Positions 38,403 to 51,494 of a DNA stretch of 64,000 nucleotides are shown one piece after another. The DNA is from Plantago major (lineage: Eukaryota > Streptophyta > Magnoliopsida > Lamiales > Plantaginaceae). Each line of letters starts with the position of its first letter. The first letter of the stretch is position 1. The DNA is taken from positions 2,046,001-2,110,000 of the forward strand of contig CM048839.1 of NCBI GenBank assembly GCA_026545765.1. Reading direction: 5' to 3'. The notes below the pieces were generated by a model. It made no database searches. It was not told the DNA's origin and saw only the letters and a list, made by a program, of their open reading frames with translations. The translations under genes were made by a program, and so were the position numbers.

Positions 38403-40571
38403 CTAGGATTTTGTGATTGCATCTTTACTCGCGGCGGTATTTACTTGTTTGGAGAGATACGTTTCATATATTTCAACAACCACACGTGGATCCTTCTCTA
38501 CGAGTTCAATATACTCTTCTCGCTTACTGAGCTTGTTCATATTATCCATGATCAAAGACATGGCAGCATCGAGCAAACTCTTTGCACCGTGCTGGTGCGC
38601 AAATGCGTAGTACGGGAGAGAGTTTTCCCAATTCAATCTGGACATTAGATACTTTTCACAGTAAGTCTTCAGATGCTTAACCTGGTACTTTTCGGCCAGC
38701 ACTAGGAGGTCACAGGCATGGTGCTCATCAAGGCATGCTTCAGCTGTGTAGAGGTAGTTCACAAATGCCCTAAGCGCATCATATGAAACATCGCTTATCT
38801 TGATGGTACCACTGATGCTTTCTTCCATTTGATTTTCGAGCATGGCCCTGAAGACTGGAGACCGACTTGTCTGCTTGGAAACAAGAATCTCAGTATTAGA
38901 TGATAAGTGCATTCAGTGTTTTCAAGGAGTCTTGGGAGTATTCTGAAAGTTTCACAGTGATGTGGAATCATATGGGGTAAAAGAAAAGGAGCAAATACAA
39001 TTCAAGAACAGTAAGCTAATCATTCGAGAAGGCACAATGAGAACGAGAGATGTTACCCTGTGTCTGGATCTTTTGCTTATTTTCCCAGAAACTTGGAAAT
39101 TTATGACTACTGATTGATGCAGCATTAGTTATAGCATACAGACCACCTTACTGTTACAAAATATACTTGTGCATGCCATCAGAAAAAATAATCACGTACA
39201 ATCGATGTAACTTTTACATTTTAAATATAAACAACTGCCCCAAAAGTCGAAGGAGTGCTTAAACAAAAATAATCCACAAAATAAACCAGGAATGCTCAGA
39301 GATTGTCGCATGAATGCATTTTCCAAATGATGCAAAAGAATGCGCAATGTATAAATATAACCTACTTGTTCCGTCGAGCAAACACTGACCACAAAGATAT
39401 GCTTATGCAGGAAAAATTCGAGGCTGTAGACTACATCTCTATACCAAGGTGTCAAAGGATTGATATAGTAGCCACTCGTCATCAGACTAGTAGCTTATAC
39501 TGATTTAAAAAAGTTACAGACACAGAGTTGTAATACAGCCTCTTCTAGAACAAAAATACTTAATGATGTTTTAAAAGTCTGCATCTGCAGCACAAATAGA
39601 CTCCCTATTTTCAAACGAAAAAATATATATACTAGCAACAGAGAGCAACCACTATACTATTCTAAAGTCATGCATCTTTCGACATGATTGCCCAAGCATC
39701 ATAAGACAAAATAACCACAAAATTTGAAACAAAGCATAAACACGCAAGCATTTCGTGTATCAAACGAATCAGTCAAAAGCTCCAAGCCATTGTGCACTAG
39801 AATTACCCCAAATTCACTTCCACATATCCCCACTTCAGGACTGCTCTCAAGTCACAACGATGGTGCCAAAATCAATTACAACTTACACCGTAGACTTTAA
39901 TCACAACACATTGCAGAAACCTAACGCACATTACAAACATAGGATACAATGCATAAAACTACCTGCACCCACTACTACCAGGAAACTCCAAATCAATCAG
40001 TAATCGAAACAGCATATTTGTTAATCATACACATCATTCGGCAACAATACCATACAAAACTCCACTCACTACACTTACAATTATGCCATTAACCAAAATA
40101 ACACAACATCAACAAAAGTTCCTAAATCTCAGAAACAGGCAGAGTCCGTTATCATACCAGTACAGCCCGATGAGCCGGAATAGAAGGCGAATCGCACTGA
40201 GAATCAGACGCAACCAGAACAACATCGGAGAATCCAGCAGAGTAAGCCCTAGCACCAGCACTAGAGCCGATCAAGCCAGAATCGAATGAAACCAGTCTGA
40301 GGAAGTTGACTTTGGACTTGAGGTCATCGATCTCGCGCTTGAGCTCTTCCTCGGTCTCACCAGCTTCCTCGTAGCACTCGCGGCAAGTGCCGGCGTCACG
40401 ATGGCCGTAATCCTCCTTGCACGAGAGGCATTTCATGTCAGCGCCCTTCCTCCGCCGCCGTCGCGCCACCGGGTCATCCTCTTCGTCGTCCTCGTCTTCG
40501 GTGGTGTCGTCATCGTCTTCTTCGTCCTCCAGATCGGAATCGGAGGAGAAGTTCTGCCGATTTCGTCGCAT
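38403..40571 (-). CDS. BTB/POZ domain protein, At4g08455-like
   Basis: Two coding exons on the minus strand, 40571-40158 and 38870-38403, join in phase to 293 residues. The N-terminus is an acidic Ser/Asp/Glu-rich extension with a basic patch (VARRRRRKG). It is followed by a Cys-containing motif (MKCLSCKEDYGHRDAGTC, then CRECYEE) and a short helical segment (EEELKREIDDLKSKVNFLRL). The BTB fold follows: FSDVVLVASD, IPAHRAVL, then across the intron SRSPVFRAMLE and YDALRAFVNYLYTAEACL, then a BACK-like helical tail ending AAMSLIMDNMNKL...VEIYETYLSKQV. Such proteins are likely substrate adaptors of cullin-3 ubiquitin ligases. The Cys motif plus BTB order is that of Arabidopsis At4g08455, which as I recall it starts near the MKC; here an in-frame upstream ATG adds about 45 acidic residues. 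Confidence 0.9.
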
Positions 40572-41899
40572 TTTTCTGGGTTTGATTGAGGTTTTTTGGT
40601 TTTCTTCTTCAGCGAAAATGAAATGATGCTTTTTTGCTGACCTATATTATGTGTGTTGTTATCTGTCTGATGAATCTAATTAGGGGATGATAACACGCTC
40701 TCGACCAGGTCACACAAACTACTTTATCTAATGTGTGATGTGGCTAGGGCCGCAAGTGAATCGTGGTTTTTCGATTGTATTGTGCCTATGCAGTATTAGA
40801 CGGGAGACATGAAAGTAAGAATAATATCGACCATTAAAATTACTTAAATGTCACACTACGTTTTTCATCTGAATCTCCATTACTTGTTTTGTTTAAGGGT
40901 TGGGCTCGCCTCTACCTCGTGTAAATTATATTTCCAAACTTATTTTAGCTCCAAGCATCATTTCAATTTGATTGTAACCAACTCTAATTGAAATGGAGAA
41001 CCAATGGGTCGTTGTTGAATTTAAAAACTATACAAATATTGAGATACCAATGGTAAATTGTGGAGTACGTCTCACAAAACATGTGGTCTCACGTGTATGA
41101 ATAGAATTCACACTGTGAGAGTATGTCACGCTACGCCCCTAGCAGTGACATGCAATCTATATTCTTATAATGTACCAAATTCAAGGGAATCACCTTCATT
41201 AGATTACTATTTGTTACATTTCATAGCTAGTCAGAGTAAATGATTAAGACTTATGTAAAAAGTATTGAATAAAAATATTAGGATAAGACCTAGTATACGA
41301 TTGATTGGATGTTCAAGCTATGAATCATTCACTATATAACTTGATTTCACTTTTTAACAAGAATAAGGTCGTTCAACTATAATTGTGTCTAGTAAATACT
41401 AACTAATGAGATTGTTAATATTGAAAATTGCTCAAACTAACCGTCATTTTTTGTAGAACTTTCATCATTTTTTAATCCCATTAGCATTTCATGGTTTCAA
41501 TGCATGGTCAGAACTAGTGTTGTAGTTCCAAATTATAGTTATTCAATCAGTAGCTTTTTATTTTCAGATTGTAGTATCACGACTAGCGAAGTAACCAGAA
41601 TCGAGGGTGGGTGGGTAATAATGTAAATCTGTATAACCTTCAAATTTTGTTTGGAACCAATTCACATTATTTGGGATCAATTTAGTAACTTAAAGAAAAA
41701 AAAGTTGAGGTACTATTGCAATAATTTGAAACATAACAAGAAGGTAAAATAACTGTAATTTGGCCCCCAGGTGCTATTGTCTAAATCTCAGGGGATGTAA
41801 TGTAAAGTCACAAAAACAAATAAAGTAACTGAAAAACAATTTTGATACTATTAAAAATGGCCCTCTATTTTTTTACTTTTCAAATTTTAGAAAAGCCCT
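40572..41899. other. divergent promoter region between the BTB and PHD genes
   Basis: AT-rich, no coding capacity. It should hold the promoters of both flanking genes. A CT-rich leader with 'ctagggttccg' at about 41925-42004 marks the probable 5'UTR exon of the PHD gene (donor CCG/GTAAGT at 42005). No discrete repeat recognised. Confidence 0.5.
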
Positions 41900-42292
41900 C
41901 TCGGATATTCAGTTCAACTCCTCTCTTTCTCTCTCTAGCAAAACCCATTTCTAGGGTTCCGATAACTGTTCATAGCTCCTCCCATTTCGCTCTGCTCTAC
42001 TCCGGTAAGTAGTTCCAGCTTCTTCATTTTCGTTGCCTTTATTCAATTACTGAAAGTAACTTAGCTCAGTGTTCAATTTTTGTTGCTAGTAGAGTTTTTT
42101 ATTGCATTTTTACCGAGTTAAATGCTCTATGTAAATTGACAGGATTACGCATACGAAGTTTGGTTTTTGTGCTAGGTAATGGGTTTCAGTGGTTTCAGTT
42201 TGGTTTTGGTGCTGAATTGAGGTGTAGGAGTGGTTGAATTTGACAAAAAAGGGGATTCTGGTGGTTGTATTCGAAGTAGCAGGTGGGTTGGG

Positions 42293-45200
42293 ATGTCCAA
42301 GGAAAACGGGAACGGGGCTGATACAATAGCTAGTTCGTCGGGGTGCAGAGATAGTTTAGTTACCTACAAGAGGCGAAGGACTGGTAAACTTGTGCAGAAT
42401 GGGAGGATTTGTGATGATTCAGATACTCAACTTGATGAGAAGGTGCGGTAACTTCTTGCATTTTCAGTTCAGATACTTGCCATGAGTTCCGGTTCTAGTC
42501 AGTTTCTTTTGTGTCGTATTCACATGGCCTTTTAATCTGTTTATATGTCTCTCAGACTTTCTGGGTTTGTTGATTAGCTGTAGAAGAATAGGTTCCGTTA
42601 ACTTGAACCGACTGAACAATTTTTGCAACTAACATGCTCATGTCGTTACCAATGTGCAACATGAGGTTCATCACATTTTTCTTCTTCCTGGAATCATTCA
42701 ATCCAAAATACCAACATAATGTCTGAAGAGTTGACACTGAATTCGGATTTTACAACTTAAAACTACCCATCATTTGTATTGAAGTATTTGTCCCGTGTGA
42801 ATAGGTATTTAACTTGATTCCACTTAACTAACTGGTTTATCTTCTAATCAATGCGTTACAAAGCCTAGGTCCTGCAATCTCGAGTTAATTCAGAGGATTT
42901 GCACCATTCAACATAACATGGTACATTTAGATGCATCATTAACTATAGTTGGACAGTACAAAAAAGAACGTCTCAGCTGATGGTTGGGCATATGACACGG
43001 GATTAGTGCATGCTAACTCGTGTACAAGCTACCCTTTAAAAGTTGGTTCTTGATAGGGGTGTAAATCTATGTCTTACATTCTCACAGTGTAAGCTTTGGG
43101 ATCTGTTCTATTCCTCATCTATCTAAAAAGGTTCCTTCTCAAGGCATCTGTTGATGAAGGAAATTTGCCAAGTATTGGATCTATATATGGGATATAAATT
43201 GCTCACATTGCTTACCTTTTTTTGTTCTTACCTTCTCAATGCACATGTGCCCTTCACAGACCTTTGAATATCTTACTTTGGTGTCTTTGTCCTTGATGTT
43301 CTTTATGTTGATGCTGATCATAATGGTAACCATGAAATATAGTAATTTATTTCTTACTCAAGGAAGCATCTCTGGATACATTCTTCTTGAAAACGTATAC
43401 TTAGAATGAGGTTCTTTCTGTGCAGTCCTTTCATTTTTCATTATGTTTCTCATGTTCTAGATGTACCGCTCTTTATCGCTTTCATCTGTAGAATTATTTA
43501 TCATTGTATGTTAGTTGCAATTTTTATGTGAGGTGTTGATAAAACAGAAATCACACGAATTGTTCTGATCCTTACTGTTGAGTATCAACTGGACTAGCTT
43601 GCCAGAACACATGAAATGATTTGCTTCTATATCCTCTCGTCTGTTTTAACGTTAATACCTCATTATTCCTAATAGATAGGTTACTCAGTAAGGCATTTGA
43701 TGTGGTTGATGACATGTGTTTCAGACTTTCAGTGTTTGTATTAGTCTCTATATCTGGAAAATTGGAAATGTTGAAAGACTCTGCACGGATGTGTCAATGT
43801 CTGTTAGACATCTTCTCTGTGCTTGTATTGAAAAAACTTCTATATTTTTGTAGTCCGCAGTCAACTTATTGGATGGTGCTAGTAAGATCAGATCAGATGA
43901 TCCTACAATTGCCTCCACCAACCTCTCACTGAATCACTCGAAGAATGTTGTCCTGGACCAACTAAGTCAATCCTTGGAAAGTGAATGTGGGCTGGTGAAA
44001 TGCATCAAAAGTGCCATTTCATGCCATCCAGGAAGCAATAGCAGAAATACTGTCAAGGTATGTTATGAGGTCTAGTATATGAGCCTGCCCTATCAATTTT
44101 CATATTGTTTATCGAAGATTAGTTTAAAACTATGTTGATAGAGTAACACATCCTATGTACTTTCACTTTTAGTAAGATTCCCATATTTAACTGCACCTTT
44201 AGTTGCTATGAGGTGTTGAATTGAGTTCTGATCCTTTTAAGCTAGCAACTTTAAGATGCAGCAGTATGTAGTAATGTGGCTGATTAGTTTTTATTCTGGA
44301 TTTTATATGCAGGAATCTATTTATTCTTGTGAGAATGGCAGTAAATGCACCTTTCAATCTGAATCTACGCACAATGCTCCTAAAAATTCAGGTTTGCCTG
44401 GTGTGTCATTACATGATGTTCCTCAAAGCGGAGCTACAACCAGCGTGGTCATCGCATGTAATGGTTCAGCCAGTGGATCGAAAGGCGGAACAGTCACAGA
44501 TCTCTGTCTGACAACCTTTTCTGATATTATCGTATCAGAAAACTTTGCCCAATTATGCAGTTTACTCCTTAAGCATTTTCCTGGGACGAAGGCCGACAAC
44601 ATATTTGATTTGAATCTCATAAGCTCAAGGATGAAGGGCAAGCTGTATGAAAGTTCACCTTCGCTATTCCATTCTGATATTCAGCAGGTATTATTTCAAG
44701 AGTCAGTTTCCTGAATTTTGTTGTCAAATGAGATTATCTGCACTGATGAATTTTTCATTTTGACTTGAATAACAAATCTTCAAAGCAGCAAACACTTTAT
44801 GCATTTGTGATGATGCCCATTTTGGCTCCTGCCACTGTTTCCTTAGTTTTTTTTTTTTTTTGGGGGGGGGGAGGGGGGGAGACTGCTTATGAAGTTAGTT
44901 TATTCCTCTATAATTTAAGCTCTCCCATCATTAAAGAGTATCACTTGGTCACTTTTCAGAGTCCTTTTCTACTTGGCTTGGTTTTGCTTTCAATAGAATT
45001 ATCTATTAGACATGGGTTCTCAGTTGGGGTTAAAACTACTATCCAAAATTTACAAAAAGATGAAATCTTAGCAAATCTCAAGTCTGGTCATGCGCACCGA
45101 GAAGAAAAGGTTACATCATATATTCAAATAAAGATTCTCTTTTCCTGTAATTGGTGGGTAAGGAAGGTCAACTTATGGCACTTAAATGTTTTTGATTTCA

Positions 45201-47330
45201 TAAGTTGTTGGTTCGAAAATCTTGTTTCAACAGAGCTATATCTACGGAGTCTTGTATTGTAAAATTCAGGAACATGCTGATTAACCTTGCGTATTGAATT
45301 TATTGTATATCAAGATGAGGAAGCTGCTAATTAACTGATGCACCGGCTGACATAGCTACACACTTATTTTCAATGGTAACTTTGTTTGCAGATTTGGACG
45401 AAACTTCAAAAGGTTGGCACTGATATGATTGCACTTGCAAAATCTCTCTCAGACAAAACATCAGTTTCTTTTCGTGAACAGGTAGGTGAGCTGGTTTCTC
45501 TGGCTGTTTTTGCGTTTTATATCTTCTTCTACTCCATCTATTTTTACTGTTATATTTTTGGGCTTGTCGCAATATTCTCATGTTTGCATATTCTGCCCCT
45601 CCGCTTCCTCAGGCTGGCAGTTCTTCACACAGCATTTTTGAAGACATCAGGCATGAGGTAAACCTTTCTGTTTTTTCTTTATCTACCTGTACACATGCTC
45701 CTCCACTGGTTTCCTGTACCAGTACCACCTTTCCTTGGGGGGCCTCTATATTGATCTTATATTGCATTAAAGATAAATACATATTATATTTGTATTCAGT
45801 ACAATGCTAGTACCTATCATAGAAGAAAAATGAAAAAGATTACCAAAGAATGAGTAAGGGTGGGTGAGAGAGCTGGTTCTGGTGAATTAGGGTTATTGGT
45901 CATATTTGAGCTTTGAAGAATATGAAGAAAGTTGGTGGTTATCTTCTGTAAGCTCTGTTTTATGGGTACCTCAGAACAGTTGGGAGGGAAATATCTGTAG
46001 TTGTGGTGAAAATTTGCCCCATGAGTTTGGGCAAAAAACTAAACACTTGGTGTATGTTATCTCGTAATTTAGTAGTCATTATCAATTTATCATGGGTAAA
46101 AACATTGATGAATATGAAGAAAGTCAGGTGGTTATCTTCTGTAAGTTCTGTTGTATGTGTAACTCAGAACAGTTGGGAGGGAAACTGAGTTAGTTGTGGT
46201 GAAATTTGTGCCCCATGAGTTTGGGCAAAAACTAAAAAACTTGGGTTTTACCTCGTAGTAGTTGGTCATAATCATGGGTGAAAACATGCCTTAATGGAGA
46301 TCTTTCCTACTTTTTATCAATTCAACATTTCATGAACCGTTATGTTGTGAACTGAAGTTGCCTCTTTTGTATTTGATGACCATGGAATTGCATATAGTTC
46401 TGAATTCGTGGTTACTGAAGACCAAATTTCTAAATGAAGTACAGTTAGGACGACCTCTCTTTAGGCATGCCCTGGGCATATAGTTCTGAATTCGTGGTTA
46501 CTGAGCAGATCTTTGATGTACCCTCTTGATTCTGATAGTTCCTTGTGCAGGAATTGATAGAGGAGCCGACTGAAGCCTGTGCTCTTAATGAAGTCCATAC
46601 CTGCAGGCATTGTGGAGAGAAGGCTGACGGAAGAAGTGGTTTAGTGTGTGATTCATGTGAAGAGATGTATCATATTTCCTGTATAGAACCTGCTGTTAAA
46701 GACATTCCCAGTAGAAGTTGGTACTGTGCCAACTGCACTGCTAAGGGAATCGAATCCCCACATATCAGCTGCGTAGCCTGTGAGAGGCTAAATGCTTCTG
46801 AAGAGCTTGTGTTTGAGGATCCACCAGAAGAATTGGAGGAGAGTTCGAATGAGCTATTCACGAAAGAAGAAAATAAAAGATTTCCTGAATGCAAGGTTTG
46901 TAGAACTGAAGTTACAAATGACGAAGACTATCGAATATGTGGCCATTCATTCTGTCCTCACAAGTTTTATCATGTTCGATGCTTGAGTAATAAGCAGTTG
47001 TTATCCTACGGCCCCTGCTGGTACTGCCCTTCTTGTCTATGCAGAGGTTGCTTTACTGATCAAGACGATGATAAGATTGTTCTGTGTGATGGCTGTGATC
47101 ATGCATACCACATTTATTGCATGCGTCCTCCTTGCACTTCCATACCTGAAGGCAAATGGTTTTGTGAAAAATGTGATTCTGGAATTCAGCGCATTCGGAA
47201 AGCTAAACGCTTGTATGGGTGTGCTCAAAATAATAAAATCAGAAAGATACCTTCTGGAGGTGTGGATATGCTCCTAAATGCGGCCCAAACTCTGAATTAC
47301 GAGGAAAATTTGGCTGCCATGGGGTCATAA
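42293..47330 (+). CDS. PHD-finger protein, EHD3-like
   Basis: Six exons keep phase 0 at every junction: 42293-42442, 43854-44057, 44313-44687, 45392-45481, 45613-45657, 46551-47330; 547 residues. A CT-rich 5'UTR exon lies at about 41925-42004. The N-terminal half is low in motifs, apart from a basic YKRRRTGK. It includes a conserved-looking helical region ([15 protein letters not shown], [31 protein letters not shown]). The last exon has a canonical C4HC3 PHD finger (CRHCGEK...[14 protein letters not shown]...WYCANC), then a Cys/His extended finger (CKVCRTE...[15 protein letters not shown]...WYCPSC). A second PHD finger follows ([20 protein letters not shown]...KWFCEKC). This order matches EHD3-like plant proteins; rice Ehd3 promotes flowering. 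PHD fingers usually read histone H3 tails. Start chosen as the first ATG after the 5'UTR intron; the start and exon 1/2 border are less certain. Confidence 0.88.
45915..46290. repeat. tandem duplication of about 190 bp in the last intron of the PHD gene
   Basis: The text 'gaatatgaagaaag...ggtggttatcttctgtaag...cagaacagttgggaggga...ccccatgagtttgggc' occurs twice, at about 45919-46040 and 46110-46230, with scattered differences. A separate 25-30 bp direct repeat, 'catatagttctgaattcgtg', is at about 46394 and 46478. Confidence 0.85.
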
Positions 47331-48061
47331 GCTAATCGATAACTGGAGACTTGGTTTTGTTTTGCCCTGGAGGAAGATGTATTTCACTGCATCACTTGGA
47401 TGACTAATAGTTTTGCAGATTGTTAGGGATAGCTGACTTTGGCAAAAATATACTGTAGAGGATGCATCTGCACTGCTACTACACTAGAACCGTTGTATTT
47501 TTGTTGTAGAATATTCTGCAGTGGCCACTGTCCAGAATACTCATGTTTAGCTTATGTCAATTGTAGCATGAAATTAGCTATACCTGAGTTTTCCCTTGGA
47601 TTTTAAACCATGGGAAAACTTTGTTGCATTACGTTACTATCAAATTGTGCTTTTGAGTTTCATTTTGAACTTTTTATTTAGCCATCCAATTGTTTGTGTT
47701 GTACCGATATGCCAAAACAGAGGCTTTCTGTACTGATTACAAAATGAAGTGTTGATGTGTTTAGGGCTAGTGAATTGTTAACGTGATCCATTCTTTGCAA
47801 TTCTCAAATGTACTTGATGAATTAAGCTTCTAAATCTAAAATATCTCTCAGCATAATAGATAACAAACTGTCTTGGAACTAGGTACTGGGCATTTTTACT
47901 TTTCTACTCCTGTTCTGGAACATCATGTAGTACCAAGTTAATGATAAAAATAACATACAAACCTCCACAAGAAAAGCATACGCATTCCTACAAGGTCAGT
48001 GATCCCAAGAGGGACATTTTCGTGCACGCCTCTCTGTAAAGGTAGCTGCAGCTCTTGAATG
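47331..48061. other. convergent 3' region between the PHD and TPR genes
   Basis: Contains the 3'UTRs of both genes. No other feature seen. Confidence 0.45.
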
Positions 48062-50574
48062 TTACTGGCCCTGGTCTCCAACATGAAAACGACTCTCATT
48101 TGAACTCAAACCTGTAGAATGGAGTTGCTTTCTCTTCTTCACTAGATGTAATGCAGCCTGCCTATCCTCTTTTGCCTCCACACAATCAGGCTGTACATCA
48201 AAAGATTCAGGATCATAGCTTAAAGAAAAGTGGCGTAAACAAGTAGTACCGAATATGGACAAGGACACCAATAGGTTTTGCATTGGAAATCTTTCATGCA
48301 ACATATAATCTGATAATTATGAAACTTCGAGGGGGGGGGGGGGGGGGGGGGCCCAAAAAGAGGAGAGGTTCATTACTGTGACAGCAGTTTTAACCCTCTG
48401 GCAACAGGTTAATTTATCGACTAGAATACCTTAAGGTAAAAAGTACACAGGCCAGGAGTAATATTTTAAAATGCTACCTTAAAGTACTACCTTGAGTGCC
48501 AGTGCTCTGTCGAAACTGTCCATGGCACAATCTGGCTCTCCAAAGTTAAGTTGGGCTCTTCCAAGAGTGACCCATGCCTACAAAACAGATGATTAAACCC
48601 GTGTAATCACATAGATAATGATATTAATATCTGTTTGAAATGGCATCGAGCAACTTCCGATTACTAGAAAACGCTAGAGCCTAGAGCTAGTTGAAGGTGA
48701 ACACTTCCAGTAAGCATAACCCCCAGATTGTTTAGCACATTCAAACAGAATGATGCACTTACCATGAAATTCATGAATTAAAGGGCAAGACAAATCCAGT
48801 TAGATCAGTGTAACGTACCTCGGCCCAGTTTGGTTCCAATTCAGTGGCACCTACAAACCAAGGACAAACACAAGTTAACACTAGGGGGCCTTGTTTAATA
48901 ACAGTAATGAGCAAACATAAAATTATGGCCTCACAAAATACGTGGACTGCCATTCAGTAAGGCTCACTAGTTGGACGTAAGAAGATGAAACAAGAAGATA
49001 GAGGGCAACCGGCACGTACGTGTTGCTGCCTTCAAAGCACCCCATGCTTCTTCGAGTTCAAGTAGGATCTGAGATTTTTGTTCATGCAAAACAGCTCGTT
49101 CTGGCATCAAAGTAATTGCAGTCTCCCACTTTCCAAGTGCTTCACGGTACTTTCCCTCCTTCATACAAGAAAAAGGCTAATAAGTAATGTAGCCAAGCGA
49201 CCGCCTAACTCACGTTCACTTATGGAATAATAGGTAGATGCTGTGAAATAAGAAAAAGAAGCATCATCAGTGAAATATTTAGAAAAGGCAGGGAAGTGTA
49301 CCGACATATACTAAAAGCGTAAACTTCGTTTCTTTATCTAACTGTCATGATCCCTCAGGTACAATATGAGTGACAGAAATTTCTATTATGGGCTATTGGC
49401 AACTGCTGCAATAAAGAAATAAAGGAGCTGGGAGCACACTAAGAAGCCATGTGTGTATGGGTAGAAGAACAATGAAGACCACTTCTGCTTGTTGAATCTA
49501 AGTTCATTAAAGAAGAGTGGAAGAACCCCATGATGTGAAATACAATATGTTTATAGTTGAGCACGCTAAAGTACAAAATTCCAAATCTAGACTTTGCTGG
49601 ACAATTAATATCCAATCGTTGCATATTGTTTCCCTACACTGAAGCGCGGGCATGTCTAACAGTGAGAAGGTGCTAGAAGGTATGCCACAGTGAGAAGGCC
49701 CAATGAACTAACGAAGCAGTAGCTTACTGAAAATTGCTAGAACACTTCCTCTATCCAAGAGAAGCTGATCATATTAGTTGTCTAAACATGTCAATAAGTA
49801 TTAATACCCTATGCAGCTATGAATAAAAACACGACAAGAAACGCACTCGTTTGATTTGGAGTTACTAGAATTTAACAACGAATCTAGACTCTAACAGAGA
49901 AGGTTTTCATCAAGTAAAGATAGAATTGGAGCAGCTTAACGAGTCGAATTTCCAAAAAAGGGACAATATAATTATTGAAAATTCTCCACAGAGCCTCACT
50001 GATCAAAAAGCAACAGAAGCAACAATAATAAATTTGATGTGGTCCACTGATCCCAATTCATAGAACCAAATTATAACTAGACAAAAGATTCTATTTTTAC
50101 TTCAATAATATGAATCCATAACTACTCAACATTCTTACTTCACCACACTAGGCACTAGCCACTACACACCAGTCATCTAAACAATAGAATCATAATTTCA
50201 GTTTCTATAATACCAATCACTGCAATCAGCCAACATAAGTAGCTTAAAAAATTCAATTACAGAAACCAAAATAAACCATACCGAGCAAAGAAAAGATTGA
50301 AATACAAAAGACCCACATCTCAAAACGAATAAACAAACACTACCTCAGCAAGTTTATTTCCTTGGGCTTCAAATTGCTGAGCAAGATTCTTCCTTTCTTC
50401 ATCATTATTTTCGGAAGGTATTGAATCTTCTTCTTTCATCGGTTCTGCTTCAGCAACAGTATCGGTACTGTTATCATCTTCTCCAAAAGGGAGATTCGGA
50501 TTAGAAGCAATAGGACGCTTTCTATTCTTACTGTTGCCCTCGTTAAGGTCCTTCTTCTTCCATGTCATCTTCAT
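48062..50574 (-). CDS. TPR protein, tetratricopeptide repeat protein 33-like
   Basis: Five exons on the minus strand, 50574-50344, 49158-49020, 48850-48819, 48577-48491 and 48190-48062, join in phase to 205 residues. The N-terminus (MKMTWKKKDLNEGNSKNRKR) is basic, then acidic. From about residue 65 come consecutive helical TPR units: AQQFEAQGNKLAEEGKYREAL, ALGKWETAITLMPERAVLHE, TELEPNWAEAWVTLGRAQ and AMDSFDRALALKPDCVEA. The C-terminus is basic (LVKKRKQLHS) and polar. TPR units mediate protein-protein contacts; the partner is unknown. Length and layout fit the small plant proteins annotated as TTC33-like. A second in-frame ATG two codons in could also serve as start. Confidence 0.87.
48331..48351. 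repeat. homopolymeric G run in a TPR-gene intron
   Basis: About 21 Gs in a row followed by CCC. It lies between the last two exons of the TPR gene, so the transcript (minus strand) carries a C run. Length is likely to vary and is prone to sequencing error. Confidence 0.9.
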
Positions 50575-51264
50575 CTTGATTTCTCACTGTTTGCTGAGAA
50601 AATTCTTTCTGGGCTTTCATATACACTTCTTTTTCAGGTTTCTAGGGAAATTGCATCAGGAGCCCCTGCAAAGCTGTGGTTATTATGAATATCCTTATGT
50701 TTCTGAAAATTGTATCAAACTCCTTTTCACTTAAGTGATACTTCTCGTGAATAATACAAAGACGAACAAATTACCAAGGTATTATTAAGTTGCAATGTGA
50801 TAATTCATCGCCTATGGAATGGTAAAATCGTGCCATAAGATTGGTGCTCTTTATACATTTTATGTATCACATAAGCCTAACCTGAAAATTATTCATCTTT
50901 CTTATACTAGTTTTTATGGTTTTTTGTTGAGTTAATCCTAGATAATGCTTCTTCGAACTTCAGATTGGTTTTTAGATGAATTTTGAATGCAATTCAACAT
51001 GTCTGATAACAAGACCTATGCTTTAAAACAAACCTCACTATTAGGCATACATACTTTTAACAAAACTAGCTAATAGCTACTTCCTTCGTTTAAATGGATT
51101 CATGTTTGTTTTATTAGTGAACAAAATAAGAAAAATTGAAAGACTTAAATAGAATAATGATAAAGATTGAATAAAAAGTGATAATAAGTTGTTAAAGTGA
51201 AAATTTTGAATATTTTACTATTTAAATAAGAGTAAGTCTTTCCTCTCTAAAAAAAAAAAGAATA
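50575..51264. other. upstream region of the TPR gene
   Basis: AT-rich with no coding signal. It holds the TPR promoter and 5'UTR. From about 51080 the text 'cttccttcgtttaaatgg' looks like one end of a Stowaway-type MITE, but I could not define its partner end with confidence. Confidence 0.4.
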
Positions 51265-51494
51265 AGTCTCCTGAGAGACGGTCTCTATATAATTTATCTA
51301 GAAACGAATCTATATTATCAAGAAAATCATTAATATTAATCAAACACATATGGTCTCAACATTTGTGTTTTTCATATTACAACAAGACTTATTTCGTTAA
51401 CATCATAGGCGTTTTGATTAATAACACGGATGATTTTATTGATAACATAGTCCGTCTCTAGATAAATTAACTAGAGACCGTCTTTCATGAGACT
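51265..51494. mobile_element. MITE with about 42-bp imperfect terminal inverted repeats
   Basis: The left arm 51265-51306 (agtctcctgagagacggtct...) pairs with the right arm 51453-51494 read in reverse (agtctcatgaaagacggtct...), with about five mismatches. The 146-bp interior is AT-rich and also contains inverted pieces. No convincing target duplication seen. Superfamily not assigned. Confidence 0.7.

Noticed and set aside
40401..40626. Plus-strand Ser-rich frames at the BTB first exon
   Set aside because: They are antisense readings of the Asp/Glu-rich minus-strand exon (GAC/GAG repeats read as TCG/TCC).
44845..44881. T-run followed by G-run as a retroposon poly-A tail
   Set aside because: No target duplication or element body next to it; simple homopolymer tract within an intron.
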